Below, in pieces: positions 8,808 through 16,692 of a stretch of DNA of 64,000 nucleotides (the stretch's first letter is position 1; each line of letters begins with the position of its first letter). Origin of the DNA: Ruminiclostridium cellobioparum subsp. termitidis CT1112 (GTDB lineage: Bacteria; Bacillota; Clostridia; Acetivibrionales; DSM-1351); contig NZ_AORV01000026.1 in the NCBI RefSeq assembly GCF_000350485.1, positions 310,001-374,000 on the forward strand. Reading direction: 5' to 3'. The position numbers and the translations under genes were made by a program. The notes beneath the pieces are model-generated. The model did not search any database and had not been told where the DNA came from. It saw nothing but the letters and a program-made list of their open reading frames with translations.

Positions 8808-10279
8808 ATGTACTTCTTTATTCCCTCTTCCTGAGGAAAAATTGTACCGTAATTCATAATGCCCTTGGGATCAAAGGCTTGTTTCAATTTTTCAAGCATA
8901 TAGTATGCTGTTCCGTGTTCCATCAGAGTCCATTCACTGCGATATTTTCCAATCCCATGATGGTGGCACATAGAACCTCCTGCTTTAAGAGTTTCTTCAA
9001 CGATAATCTTCTGGATTGGATGATGATAAATAATCATTTCATCCTCAGGAGCACAATGTATATCATAGTTATATACAAAGTACATATTGGTACCGTTAAT
9101 ATAGCTATGGGAAGAATGGCCTCCCAGCATTGTAATATCGTGAGCTCTTGAAAAATCATTTCTGACACGTTCTATTACGTTATAATATATCTTTGGAATG
9201 GTTTCCCAATCTGCTGAAATCTCTGTTGTAAATCCAGAATGGCTGTCATTCTCAATCATGCCCTCAACCTCATCATCTATATCCTTCTGAGACCAATTCA
9301 GGTGATTAAACCAATCCTCAATTAATTGGCCGTCTACTTGCTTAACCACCCCATCACTGAATTTTGCAACAGCTTCCTCTATAGCGTCACCGGTGGCTTG
9401 CACTATTCCTTTAGGTCCTTCAGCCAAAAATACCAGTACACATTTGTTTTCATAAAAATGATAAAAATGCTGAGCTGCATCTTCCTCTGAGTAAATTCTG
9501 GACACTGATGGCTTGAAGCCATTTACAATGACTTCCCTTAAAATCTTGATACCCGTATCAATATCCTTCACAAGGTAGCCGTAGAATTTATTATTCTCAG
9601 GGTAATATCGGAATATCTTGATTGTTACCTCGGTTATGAAGCATAAAGAACCTTCATTTCCTATGGCGATGTGTCGGATATCAGGGCCTCCAGCTCTTCT
9701 TGGTATGTTTTTTATGCGCGAAATGTGACCATCAGGAAATACACATTCAAGGCCTGCTACCATATCTTCAATACCACCATACAATGTAGAAAATTGCCCT
9801 ATACTCCTTGTGGAAACCAGACCTCCTAATTTTGCTACTGGTTTTGATTGAGGTGAGTGTCCAGTTGTAAAACCTACTTTTCTAAGCTCATCTTCCAGGT
9901 CTTGAAGGGCAACACCTGCCTGAACTGTTGCTTGAGCATTGTAAGTATCAATATTAATAATCTCATTAAGGTTAAGTGCGTCTATAACTATGGTGTTTTC
10001 TTTCCAAGTTTCCAGACCGCCTTCGGTAGCTGTCTTCCCACCTCTCGGAATAACGTTGATTCCATGTTCGTTACAGAACATAAGCAGCTTGCTGACTTGC
10101 TCAGTATTTTGGGGATATACAATTGCAATCGGACTTGGCACATCCAATACCTTTTTAGCCTTGGCATACTTCTTATACCTGTCGGCAGCAGCATCATAAA
10201 GATCATCTTCATTAATGTTGATTTGATCCGGTGAAAGCATACCTGCTAATGTTTTGAGTATCATATCAGTGTTCAACAT
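8801..10279 (-). CDS. FAD-linked oxidase (YgcU-like, alkyl-DHAP synthase/D-lactate dehydrogenase family)
   Basis: This ~492-residue flavoenzyme has an FAD_binding_4 (PCMH) domain at ~50-230, with PIAIVYPQNTEQVSKLL and IPRGGKTATEGG for FAD contact. Its C-terminal FAD-oxidase domain ends with the SMCHHHGIGKYR motif shared with alkyl-DHAP synthases. I start at the ATG at 10279, which follows GGAGG; the upstream TTG at 10291 overlaps that site. It is the first gene of the operon behind a consensus promoter. With EtfAB downstream, it probably oxidises a hydroxy acid or polyol and hands electrons to ETF. Confidence 0.88.
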   Translation of the reverse strand: MLNTDMILKTLAGMLSPDQININEDDLYDAAADRYKKYAKAKKVLDVPSPIAIVYPQNTEQVSKLLMFCNEHGINVIPRGGKTATEGGLETWKENTIVIDALNLNEIINIDTYNAQATVQAGVALQDLEDELRKVGFTTGHSPQSKPVAKLGGLVSTRSIGQFSTLYGGIEDMVAGLECVFPDGHISRIKNIPRRAGGPDIRHIAIGNEGSLCFITEVTIKIFRYYPENNKFYGYLVKDIDTGIKILREVIVNGFKPSVSRIYSEEDAAQHFYHFYENKCVLVFLAEGPKGIVQATGDAIEEAVAKFSDGVVKQVDGQLIEDWFNHLNWSQKDIDDEVEGMIENDSHSGFTTEISADWETIPKIYYNVIERVRNDFSRAHDITMLGGHSSHSYINGTNMYFVYNYDIHCAPEDEMIIYHHPIQKIIVEETLKAGGSMCHHHGIGKYRSEWTLMEHGTAYYMLEKLKQAFDPKGIMNYGTIFPQEEGIKKYIK

Positions 10280-10372
10280 AACTTCCTCCAATTTGTTTCT
10301 GTATAAAAAAAATAGCCAAAAAAGATAATATTAAGTGCACTATTTTTGTATATTATTTATGATCATGCTTTG

Positions 10373-10401
10373 ATTATATATACAGTTACGCTAAATGTCA
10401 A
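10373..10401 (-). promoter_or_regulatory. Consensus sigma-A promoter of the oxidase operon
   Basis: Read on the minus strand, TTGACA (10401-10396) is followed after exactly 17 bases by TATAAT (10378-10373). Both hexamers are perfect consensus. It lies ~95 bases upstream of the oxidase start. Two palindromic operator-like sites lie upstream of its -35 box. Confidence 0.8.
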
Positions 10402-10411
10402 TTGAAAAATC

Positions 10412-10463
10412 GGAAAATTTTCTATTTTATTATTTTTTCTATGTCGTAATCGGAAAATTTTCC
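10412..10463. promoter_or_regulatory. Twin palindromic operators, probably for the RpiR regulator
   Basis: AATCGGAAAATTTTC occurs twice, starting at 10409 and 10449, exactly 40 bases apart. The palindromic cores are GAAAATTTTC at 10413-10422 and GGAAAATTTTCC at 10452-10463. They lie between the divergent promoters, upstream of both -35 boxes. That suits an activator or a looping regulator better than simple occlusion. RpiR/MurR proteins are known to bind GAAA-N-TTTC-type palindromes. Confidence 0.65.
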
Positions 10464-10470
10464 ACTTAGA

Positions 10471-10499
10471 TTTACAATGCATGCTCTTAATGATAAAAT
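10471..10499 (+). promoter_or_regulatory. Sigma-A promoter of the RpiR gene
   Basis: TTTACA (10471-10476), a 17-base spacer and TAAAAT (10494-10499) lie ~34 bases before the regulator's start codon. The nearer palindrome (10452-10463) ends 7 bases upstream of the -35 box. Confidence 0.6.
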
Positions 10500-10532
10500 A
10501 ACCTTTATCAAATCAATCTGAGGTGTGTCAAA

Positions 10533-11252
10533 ATGATTAATGTTAATTTAAGTGTTCTAAATCCTTTAGAGCAGCAAATTTACGCAAAGCTTTATGATTA
10601 CAGCAGACAACATTCCAATATACGAATCTCAGAAGCTGCAGAATTGTGCGACTGCTCTGTTTCAAAAATATCTAAATTTGTAAAAAAACTTGGATTTGAA
10701 AACTATAAGCAATACTTGGATTTCCTATATGCAAGAGAAATTTCCTCCAAAGAGCCTTCTGATGAATTAACAAGGATTTCAAAATTTATTGACGGATTTG
10801 ATGAAAAAAAAGTTGAAGAGCTAATTACTCTTATTGAAGCCCATGATAAGATTATTTTATTTGGATATGGGCCGTCACTTATTTGTGCCCAATATTTTGA
10901 GTATCGGTTAAGAACAGTAACAAATAAGGTAATTTTCGCTGTCGCTGATGAAATATCCATTTCATCAATATCAGATGAATCTACCTTGCTTATTCTGCTT
11001 ACGGTAACTGGTAAGTTTCATACCTTTGAAAGTATATATAATGCTGCAACAGCAAAGTCTTGTCAAGTTGCTATGGTAGTCGAAGAATATAATACTGACC
11101 TGTTTAAACAGTGTGACCATATTTTCTGGCTTTCCAAGTACAATCAGCCTAATGACTTATTGCCTTATGAAAAATCACGGACAGTTTTTTTTATTTTTCT
11201 TGAAGAGGTGATTCAGAATTTAATGAGAAAGAACAAGGCTGCTATTGAATAG
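10533..11252 (+). CDS. RpiR/MurR-family transcriptional regulator
   Basis: A 239-residue regulator. Residues ~1-75 form the RpiR-type HTH (RISEAAELCDCSVSKISKFVKKLGFENYKQY), and residues ~95-230 form a SIS sugar-phosphate-binding domain. RpiR proteins sense sugar phosphates. It is divergent from the oxidase/ETF/MFS/SDR/kinase operon and very likely controls it. The product of the FGGY kinase is a plausible effector. The start is supported by GAGGTG upstream. Confidence 0.88.
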   Translation: MINVNLSVLNPLEQQIYAKLYDYSRQHSNIRISEAAELCDCSVSKISKFVKKLGFENYKQYLDFLYAREISSKEPSDELTRISKFIDGFDEKKVEELITLIEAHDKIILFGYGPSLICAQYFEYRLRTVTNKVIFAVADEISISSISDESTLLILLTVTGKFHTFESIYNAATAKSCQVAMVVEEYNTDLFKQCDHIFWLSKYNQPNDLLPYEKSRTVFFIFLEEVIQNLMRKNKAAIE

Positions 11253-11273
11253 GCGTCTTGCATAGTATCTCCC

Positions 11274-11302
11274 CTGAGTTTTTTTGTATAAAAAAGACTC
11301 AG
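11274..11302 (+). terminator. Weak hairpin after the RpiR gene
   Basis: CTGAGT (11274-11279) pairs with ACTCAG (11297-11302), and a T-rich/A-rich inner stretch extends the stem with one bulge. It lies 22 bases after the stop codon. A good U-tract is missing, so this is only a probable terminator. Confidence 0.35.
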
Positions 11303-11537
11303 CAAAGGTCTTGTTTTGCACCTATAAACTTAGTCTTTGATTTCAGATTATTTTGTTTTGATAATTATAGAATATATCTACAAAAGCCCTTAGTTTAATT
11401 TTTTCTGGTTGAAGCATATCTACGCCACATGGAACTTCTATACATTCCCATCACCCATTAATTCTTCTTTACAGCAATCGTATTGATAACAGCCTGCTCT
11501 TTTATTAGTACTCATTTTTAACCATTAATCATTTACT

Positions 11538-11710
11538 GTTGCAATAGGACTACCGCCTCACAATGCCTTGAACGGTCAAAAAACGCTGGTATCAAGTCAG
11601 GGCTAAATTTTATTGGGTAAGCAATACCTATCTTCCCCAAATCTTAACCTTTTATCGGACGTTATATAAAATCCAATATATTGCTATCCATTATATGGAT
11701 AATTGGAAGT
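11538..11710. repeat. Dispersed repeat, copy A (left end of defence segment 1)
   Basis: From 11538, ~70 bases closely match 46563-46632, including the shared run TCAAGTCAGGGCTAAA. About 85-100 bases further on, both copies have CATTATATGGATA. Translated in one frame, both give CNRT-A-S--CLE--KNAG-KSGL with some synonymous changes, so the repeat may be a relic of coding sequence. It lies directly 3' of the HEPN/Toprim gene, as copy B lies 3' of the reverse transcriptase gene. No gene is seen in 11303-11719. Confidence 0.6.
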
Positions 11711-11719
11711 CTTCCACCT

Positions 11720-12976
11720 TCATTTCATAAACGCATAAAAAATAGTATTAAGCAATAAATCCATCTCCTTCCAGTCTTCAAAATCTTTTATTCCATCTTG
11801 ATTAGCTGCTTCTACTTTTCTATCGAACTTCTTTTGAACTTCGCCCTTCTTTGTAATTTCACCTTGATAAGTATATATTTTATCTATGTAACCTTTCCAC
11901 ATGATTGGAATCAAGCTTCCATTTTCAGTTAAAGCATCTCTTCCAAGGTATAACTCTATTGAGCAAGCCTTTCCGTTTATATCAACACATTCGTCTTCTG
12001 TTGGGCCAATAGTGGGGTAGCTTTTAGCGAGCTCAATATATGGCAGTGTAATAATTCTACAATTAGTTGGAAGACATATATTTTTCAGCATTTCTATTTC
12101 TAAACGTCCTGTTGCATCATTATCATATAATGCAATTATTTTGTTTTGAATGCCAGCTCCTATAAAGGCCTTGACATAATGTGTTAAGAAATTAGTGCTG
12201 CCTTGTACATTGGCTCCAGAAAAGTCTATAAATGAATAGTATTTTTTCATATAAGGATATAAGATTCCCATAGATTTTGATAATACATCTGCGTCATATT
12301 TTCCTTCAGTTAGAATAATTGTTTTTGATGCACAGAATTCATCTTCTTCTGGAAACTCATTGCACCATCCACCATTGAATAAACTTGTATATTCCAACAC
12401 AATTTGCGTTTTAGGTTCAAAAGCATCCAACAAAACTCTAAATATTTCCCATCGGGAGGTATATTCAAAATAGATGCCGAAGAAATGCTCATTATGTTCA
12501 AATGGTAAAGAGTCAAGTACAATCCGATCTGCAACAGATAGACGTTTCCTTTTACGCTGTCTTTCCAAATTTGTATATTGGCATTTCTTTGTAAAACGGT
12601 CTTTTGATAATATAAGTGCATACCGCTTTGCTGCTGAACACCATTTATCAAAAGTAAATTTTCTTCTTATGGTTTTACTGTCATATGAGTGATACTTCTC
12701 ATCAAAATATTCATCAAGATATTCGATCTCTTCTTGTTTACTTTTCTCAAATGAATTTCTCGCGGCTTCAACAGTAAAGCCTAAACAATCCAAGCACTTT
12801 TTAGCACGTTCGACTGTTGTAATATAAGAATAATTAGTATAAGGTTCACCATCATCGTCAGTACTTTCTTTAACACAGCGGTCTTCAGGGCAAAATATAG
12901 TCAATAAATCGCCAAAGGTGTTTTTATATGATAAAAATGAATATGACCCAATACTAATGCTTACAATTTCACCCAT
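11720..12976 (-). CDS. HEPN/Toprim-associated protein, putative defence nuclease
   Basis: A 418-residue protein. The N-terminus (IGSYSFLSYKNTFGDLLTIFCPEDR) matches the domain that precedes HEPN/Toprim proteins. The C-terminal half is a Toprim fold, with the acidic residue in TEGKYDAD (E224) and the DxD in YDNDATG (D285, D287). Toprim domains cut or join nucleic acid with metal help, and this family has been predicted to act in bacterial conflict. The start follows AGGAG. It is the first gene after the dispersed repeat and lies ~220 bases downstream of an unrecognised gene on the same strand. The Toprim motifs are clear; the defence role is inferred. Confidence 0.7.
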   Translation of the reverse strand: MGEIVSISIGSYSFLSYKNTFGDLLTIFCPEDRCVKESTDDDGEPYTNYSYITTVERAKKCLDCLGFTVEAARNSFEKSKQEEIEYLDEYFDEKYHSYDSKTIRRKFTFDKWCSAAKRYALILSKDRFTKKCQYTNLERQRKRKRLSVADRIVLDSLPFEHNEHFFGIYFEYTSRWEIFRVLLDAFEPKTQIVLEYTSLFNGGWCNEFPEEDEFCASKTIILTEGKYDADVLSKSMGILYPYMKKYYSFIDFSGANVQGSTNFLTHYVKAFIGAGIQNKIIALYDNDATGRLEIEMLKNICLPTNCRIITLPYIELAKSYPTIGPTEDECVDINGKACSIELYLGRDALTENGSLIPIMWKGYIDKIYTYQGEITKKGEVQKKFDRKVEAANQDGIKDFEDWKEMDLLLNTIFYAFMK

Positions 12977-13195
12977 ATATTAATTATCTCCTATGAAGAA
13001 TTTAAATTTCTAATTATTAGCCCAATGGGAATGTGGATATAATAGGAAGTTAACGTATTCATCCGCGACATTCCTGAGCCGGACTTACAATCCCTTTCTT
13101 CCTGTGTCAGTTTCCCACTTCATGCTAAAAAAACAGAGCCGAAATAATGTACTTAAAAATCAATATTTAATTGCTATCTTATATTCGTAGTTTTA

Positions 13196-14023
13196 TTACC
13201 CTATTTTTAAACTTTTAATTCTGTATTCTTTATCACAAACAACTTCAATTTCTGTACCCTTACAACCAAAGACAAGTATTAATTTTGAGTTTTTCTCTTC
13301 AAATCTCTTTAAATATAAATCTTTAGATCTTTCTCTTATTTTATCAGCAATATCCCTACGTAATATTTTAAACTTAGCTTTATTTAAACAAGTTATAATA
13401 ATTCTATCAATATCAATTCCTAGTTTATATGCTAATGCCATTTTAACCATATCCCAAGTTAAACCAGAAGCAACTGTTGCAGATAAAAAAGCAATAAATT
13501 CTTCACTACTTCCACTTGCCCCACCATCGAATCTACTTATCTTCTCGGTTACTACATTGTAATCAAGGTGTTTTTCATTAAGGACTTGTTTTACTACATC
13601 AAAATCAATAACCCCACCTCCTCCTTCTGATAAGCTCAATACATAGCATTCATCAAAAGCTATTTCCTCCAGCTTACTGAGATTATTATAGTAAATGTTT
13701 ACTTCACCTACTTTACTAGCGTTAACAAAATCATCACAAATTTTTAGTACTTTATTAATAATATTCTCATGTTCAACAGATTGGTAACCTGCATTAAATA
13801 TCAAACTTATTTCAATATAGAAGTTATTATTGAAATTATAAAAATTAAGACTTGCCCAATCACCTTTAGCTCGTAAAATTTTACTATATAGGTTTTCAAT
13901 ATCGTTATCAGTTATACTTAAGGTATTATATTGGGAGCTATATGCACTAGATTTTTTAATTTTTAAATCCTTACCAGAAAAATCAGCAGATTCAATAAAT
14001 AATTCAAAAAATATATTGGGCAT
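13196..14023 (-). CDS. Unrecognised protein in HEPN/Toprim cassette
   Basis: This 275-residue protein has no family I can name. It has an N-terminal alpha/beta part, an acidic middle (LSLSEGGGGVIDFD) and a glycine/serine hinge (FDGGASGSSEEF). A hydrophobic stretch (FIAFLSATVASGLTWDMVKMAL) follows near residues 175-195, then a basic helical tail. The layout of sensor-like part, flexible hinge and hydrophobic helix resembles membrane-acting effector partners, but this is inference. It has a GGGGGG ribosome binding site. It lies between the Bro-N gene and the HEPN/Toprim gene on the same strand. Confidence 0.6.
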   Translation of the reverse strand: MPNIFFELFIESADFSGKDLKIKKSSAYSSQYNTLSITDNDIENLYSKILRAKGDWASLNFYNFNNNFYIEISLIFNAGYQSVEHENIINKVLKICDDFVNASKVGEVNIYYNNLSKLEEIAFDECYVLSLSEGGGGVIDFDVVKQVLNEKHLDYNVVTEKISRFDGGASGSSEEFIAFLSATVASGLTWDMVKMALAYKLGIDIDRIIITCLNKAKFKILRRDIADKIRERSKDLYLKRFEEKNSKLILVFGCKGTEIEVVCDKEYRIKSLKIG

Positions 14024-14109
14024 TGGAAGATCCCCCCTAATTTAAAAATAGTTTATCTTATCCCAACTTCCAATTATAGACATAACTAGTACCAAATACA
14101 GCGATTCCA

Positions 14110-14937
14110 CTACTCCTTAAGCTCCTTCATACTCTTTGCATTCTTGCTTGTTACAACTTTTTTTCCTGTCGTTTCTTCAAGTTGCTTTCTGGCTGCCTTT
14201 GCAACCTGACCACCTTGTCGAGCCACTGTCTTATTTTCTTCAAAGGTTTCCGGCTCTTTTTGTTTGGAAATTTCGGTAGTTGAAGCTTCTGCGAGCATAT
14301 TCAAAACCAATTCGAGATTCGTCATATTATCCCGTAAACTTTCCTTTTTTAAGTCTTTAAGCTTCTTATATTCTTTAGTAGTTAATCCTGCCCAGGACTT
14401 AGAGATCTCGTCCGTTAATATTGCATATTCAATACCTTTTTGAACGCCTCGTTTATCCCACTCATCTGTCAGTTCTTTTCTGACTTCTATTGTTTTTAAC
14501 CTTTGGTCAATCCACTCCTTTGAATATCCCTTTTTGAGATATGTTTCGAGGGCACGTTCAATTGCAAGTTCAGGATCAGCGATTTCGTCTATTCTTTCCT
14601 CTCCAACCTTTGCAAGCCATATTTTAAAAGGTTCTGCTTTTGGAGATGGGATTGACTGAATCAAACGCAGAAGTTGCTCCGTGTCGGCAACATCGGTCAA
14701 CCGCATTTTTCCGTCTTCGGCTTTCATTTTCAACTGTCCGATTTTTTCGGACAGTTGACTCCCTTCTGAATTAAGTTTAGATTTCAGGTCGCTCCAATAT
14801 TTCCGGGGGCGATCAGTTCCAGTCAGCACTTCAATAACGTCAATAATAGAGAAAAACCATTTTTCTTTTTTTTCATCCCATAAAACACGTACTCTTCTAT
14901 CTTCAAATAATTTAATCGTATTCTCCTTATCCACCAC
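14110..14937 (-). CDS. Bro-N domain protein (phage antirepressor-like), copy A
   Basis: A 275-residue protein with an N-terminal Bro-N domain at ~1-120 (IKLFEDRRVRVLWDEKKEKWFFSIIDVI, then GTDRPRKYWSDLK). A helical middle and a lysine-rich tail follow (ARQGGQVAKAARKQLEETTG). Bro-N domains occur in phage antirepressors and DinD-like DNA-damage proteins and bind DNA. The start is a GTG with GGGGAT upstream. It differs from the copy at 55057 at only 12 of 275 residues. A WYL regulator remnant lies upstream on the same strand and defence-like genes lie downstream, so it may be a regulator or sensor of the cassette. Confidence 0.8.
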   Translation of the reverse strand: MVDKENTIKLFEDRRVRVLWDEKKEKWFFSIIDVIEVLTGTDRPRKYWSDLKSKLNSEGSQLSEKIGQLKMKAEDGKMRLTDVADTEQLLRLIQSIPSPKAEPFKIWLAKVGEERIDEIADPELAIERALETYLKKGYSKEWIDQRLKTIEVRKELTDEWDKRGVQKGIEYAILTDEISKSWAGLTTKEYKKLKDLKKESLRDNMTNLELVLNMLAEASTTEISKQKEPETFEENKTVARQGGQVAKAARKQLEETTGKKVVTSKNAKSMKELKE

Positions 14938-15110
14938 GCATCCCCAATCTTTTTAAATATCGCTGTCTGAAGTATTTATATCAAATTCAAGAATCACTAA
15001 TTCTTTGCTTATAATAATATATTATTCGATAAAATTTCCCATTTTCCTCCATAACATTATAAAAATAATATCTCTATTAGTATGCTTAACACTTTACGAC
15101 ATCACTGATT

Positions 15111-15617
15111 TTATAAACGATACTGTTCCAAGTAATCGGCGTATCTTCTCCGGACATACTCTACAAACTGCATTTGCAGTTCCTCTGTACGCAAGATTTT
15201 TACTTTTAAGCCCATGTGAAGCAACCATTTATTAGACTCATTTATAAAACTGCCTTCCTCCAGCAGCGATGCAGTGGAAACCGAACATAATGACCATATT
15301 TTCTGCAAAATTGCTGTACTTGCTTGAACAGTGAGGAATGCTGCATCTGCTACCAAATCTGCAATTATTTTCAACTCATGCTTCTCAAAAAGGTACGCTC
15401 CCATATAATTGCTACGATTGTGATTGTCACACTTGATAATTTTATATTCAACGGCTTTCAGAGCTTTCAAATCTCGCAGCACTGCCTTCCGCTCAGCGTC
15501 AACACCACATTGCATTAATTTGTTTATGATTTTCGTTGTGTTAAGAGGATGTTCAACATCTGTCCTTTGGAGCATTTCAAGAACCAGCAAAAGTCTTGGA
15601 ATTTTTTTATTTTTCAT
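15111..15617 (-). pseudogene. WYL-family regulator lacking its WYL domain
   Basis: An open frame of 168 residues with an N-terminal winged HTH (RLLLVLEMLQRTDVEHPLNTTKIINKL). It then jumps from FINESNK directly to WLLHMGLKVK, the C-terminal end. In the copy at 56063 the same two points are separated by 166 residues holding the WYL ligand domain. So this copy carries a clean in-frame deletion of ~498 bases, with CAACC at both ends of the lost piece. Full length would be ~334 residues, normal for the family. The product could still bind DNA without sensing a ligand. Confidence 0.8.
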
Positions 15618-15710
15618 CGAATTTCTACTTTGGGGATTCTTTTATTTAAGAATAGACCATAAATCCTCTATTTACAAACATTCTCTAAATATACTTTAAT
15701 AAAAATCAAA

Positions 15711-15741
15711 AATGCCATACCATTTCTGGTACAGCACTTTT
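15711..15741. terminator. Hairpin upstream of WYL copy A, probable terminator
   Basis: AATGCCATACCA pairs with TGGTACAGCACTT around a TTTC loop (with G-U pairs), with A/T runs on both sides. It can terminate minus-strand transcription coming from the TetR gene. The same hairpin is kept at 56961-56991 in the other copy. Confidence 0.6.
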
Positions 15742-15979
15742 CAAAACTGTTTTCAATCCGCATTTTCGTAAAATCTGCATGAATACAAGGTTTGATTCAA
15801 GTTTTTTTGATTTTTAACCTTAATATACGCTCAATAAGATGCCGTACACGTCTGGTCTCCCCTTGACGGAAGCCTATATTTCGCATAAAGTCGCCTGGAT
15901 AGGCCCTTTTTAGTTGATTTGTTGCCTACTTTTGCATTTCAATTCAAGTTAATAGTAAAAATATTATCAGCAAATTAAG

Positions 15980-16534
15980 TTAGCGTGATACAAGGTGCTT
16001 GGTGTATGGTTCCAGCAAAAACATAAGCTGCTCAGTAATTTCCTGAACATTGCAAGGCATAGAATTATTGATCCACCATTCCAATACGCCAATAAACCCA
16101 GAAGCTAAAAAATGAGTAGTTACACCATTTGAAAATGCGTGGTTCTCTGACTTTATACCGATAACCTCGGTTACCGTTTGCGCAATGATAGCATACAATC
16201 GGCTGCGGAAAAATCCAATTCCCTCATTACTAAGAAGCAACTTGTATATTGTAAAATTTTTCTCCAAATATTCAAATACGCTTTGAAATGCGCTTACGTC
16301 TAATTTAGTATCAGCGCTATTTGCACAGTGATGTAGCAGCTGCTCAACATATGTTTCAATGCACTTGTCAAGCAAGTCGAACTTATCCACGTAATGTAGA
16401 TAAACAGTCCCTCGGTTTATGTTTGCACGTTTGGCAATGTCATTGATGGTTATTTTTTCAAATCCCTTTTCAGCCAAAAGGTCTATGAAGGTATTCATAA
16501 TTGACTGCCTTGTTTTTTGTATTCTTCTATCCAC
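15980..16534 (-). CDS. TetR-family regulator
   Basis: A 184-residue regulator with a canonical N-terminal HTH (ITINDIAKRANINRGTVYLHYVDKFDLLD, residues ~25-55) and a short helical ligand-binding domain ending LLEPYTKHLVSR. It starts with GTG after GGAGGAAAACTTT. It is divergent from the reductase gene at 16693. Two copies of the palindrome TGTTGA-N4-TCAACA lie in the shared promoter region and probably mediate autorepression and reductase control. Confidence 0.85.
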   Translation of the reverse strand: MDRRIQKTRQSIMNTFIDLLAEKGFEKITINDIAKRANINRGTVYLHYVDKFDLLDKCIETYVEQLLHHCANSADTKLDVSAFQSVFEYLEKNFTIYKLLLSNEGIGFFRSRLYAIIAQTVTEVIGIKSENHAFSNGVTTHFLASGFIGVLEWWINNSMPCNVQEITEQLMFLLEPYTKHLVSR

Positions 16535-16558
16535 AAAGTTTTCCTCCAGATATTCAAC

Positions 16559-16588
16559 AGATTAGCACAATGTGTTGAGTTTTCAACA
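16559..16588 (-). promoter_or_regulatory. TetR gene promoter with overlapping palindromic operator
   Basis: On the minus strand TTGAAA (16586-16581) and TAATCT (16564-16559) are spaced by 16 bases. The perfect palindrome TGTTGA-GTTT-TCAACA (16573-16588) covers the -35 box and spacer, the position expected for repression. Confidence 0.6.
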
Positions 16589-16607
16589 GTTGGAACAACT
16601 GTAACTA

Positions 16608-16668
16608 TTGAAATTCTCTCCACATATCAGTATGCTAAGAATATCAAACACTTGTTGAAAAATCAACA
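16608..16668 (+). promoter_or_regulatory. Reductase promoter with second palindromic operator
   Basis: TTGAAA (16608-16613), a 17-base spacer and TATGCT (16631-16636) form a promoter. The perfect palindrome TGTTGA-AAAA-TCAACA (16653-16668) lies just after the expected transcription start and before the AGGAGG site, so binding would block transcription. It is 80 bases from the first copy. Confidence 0.6.
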
Positions 16669-16692
16669 TGTGATTATTCAGGAGGATACGGT

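Larger units (their letters stand above)
14063..15890. repeat. Bro-N/WYL block, copy A (direct repeat of 55009-57125)
   Basis: This segment is the diverged direct repeat of 55009-57125. Homology begins at CCCAACTTCC in both. It runs through the Bro-N gene (about 96% protein identity), the WYL gene and its upstream hairpin, and fades at GATGCCGT near 15870/57090. Bases 14066-14077 (ACTTCCAATTAT) are the exact inverse of 11699-11710, so the intervening cargo is bounded by a 12-bp inverted repeat. Confidence 0.9.
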
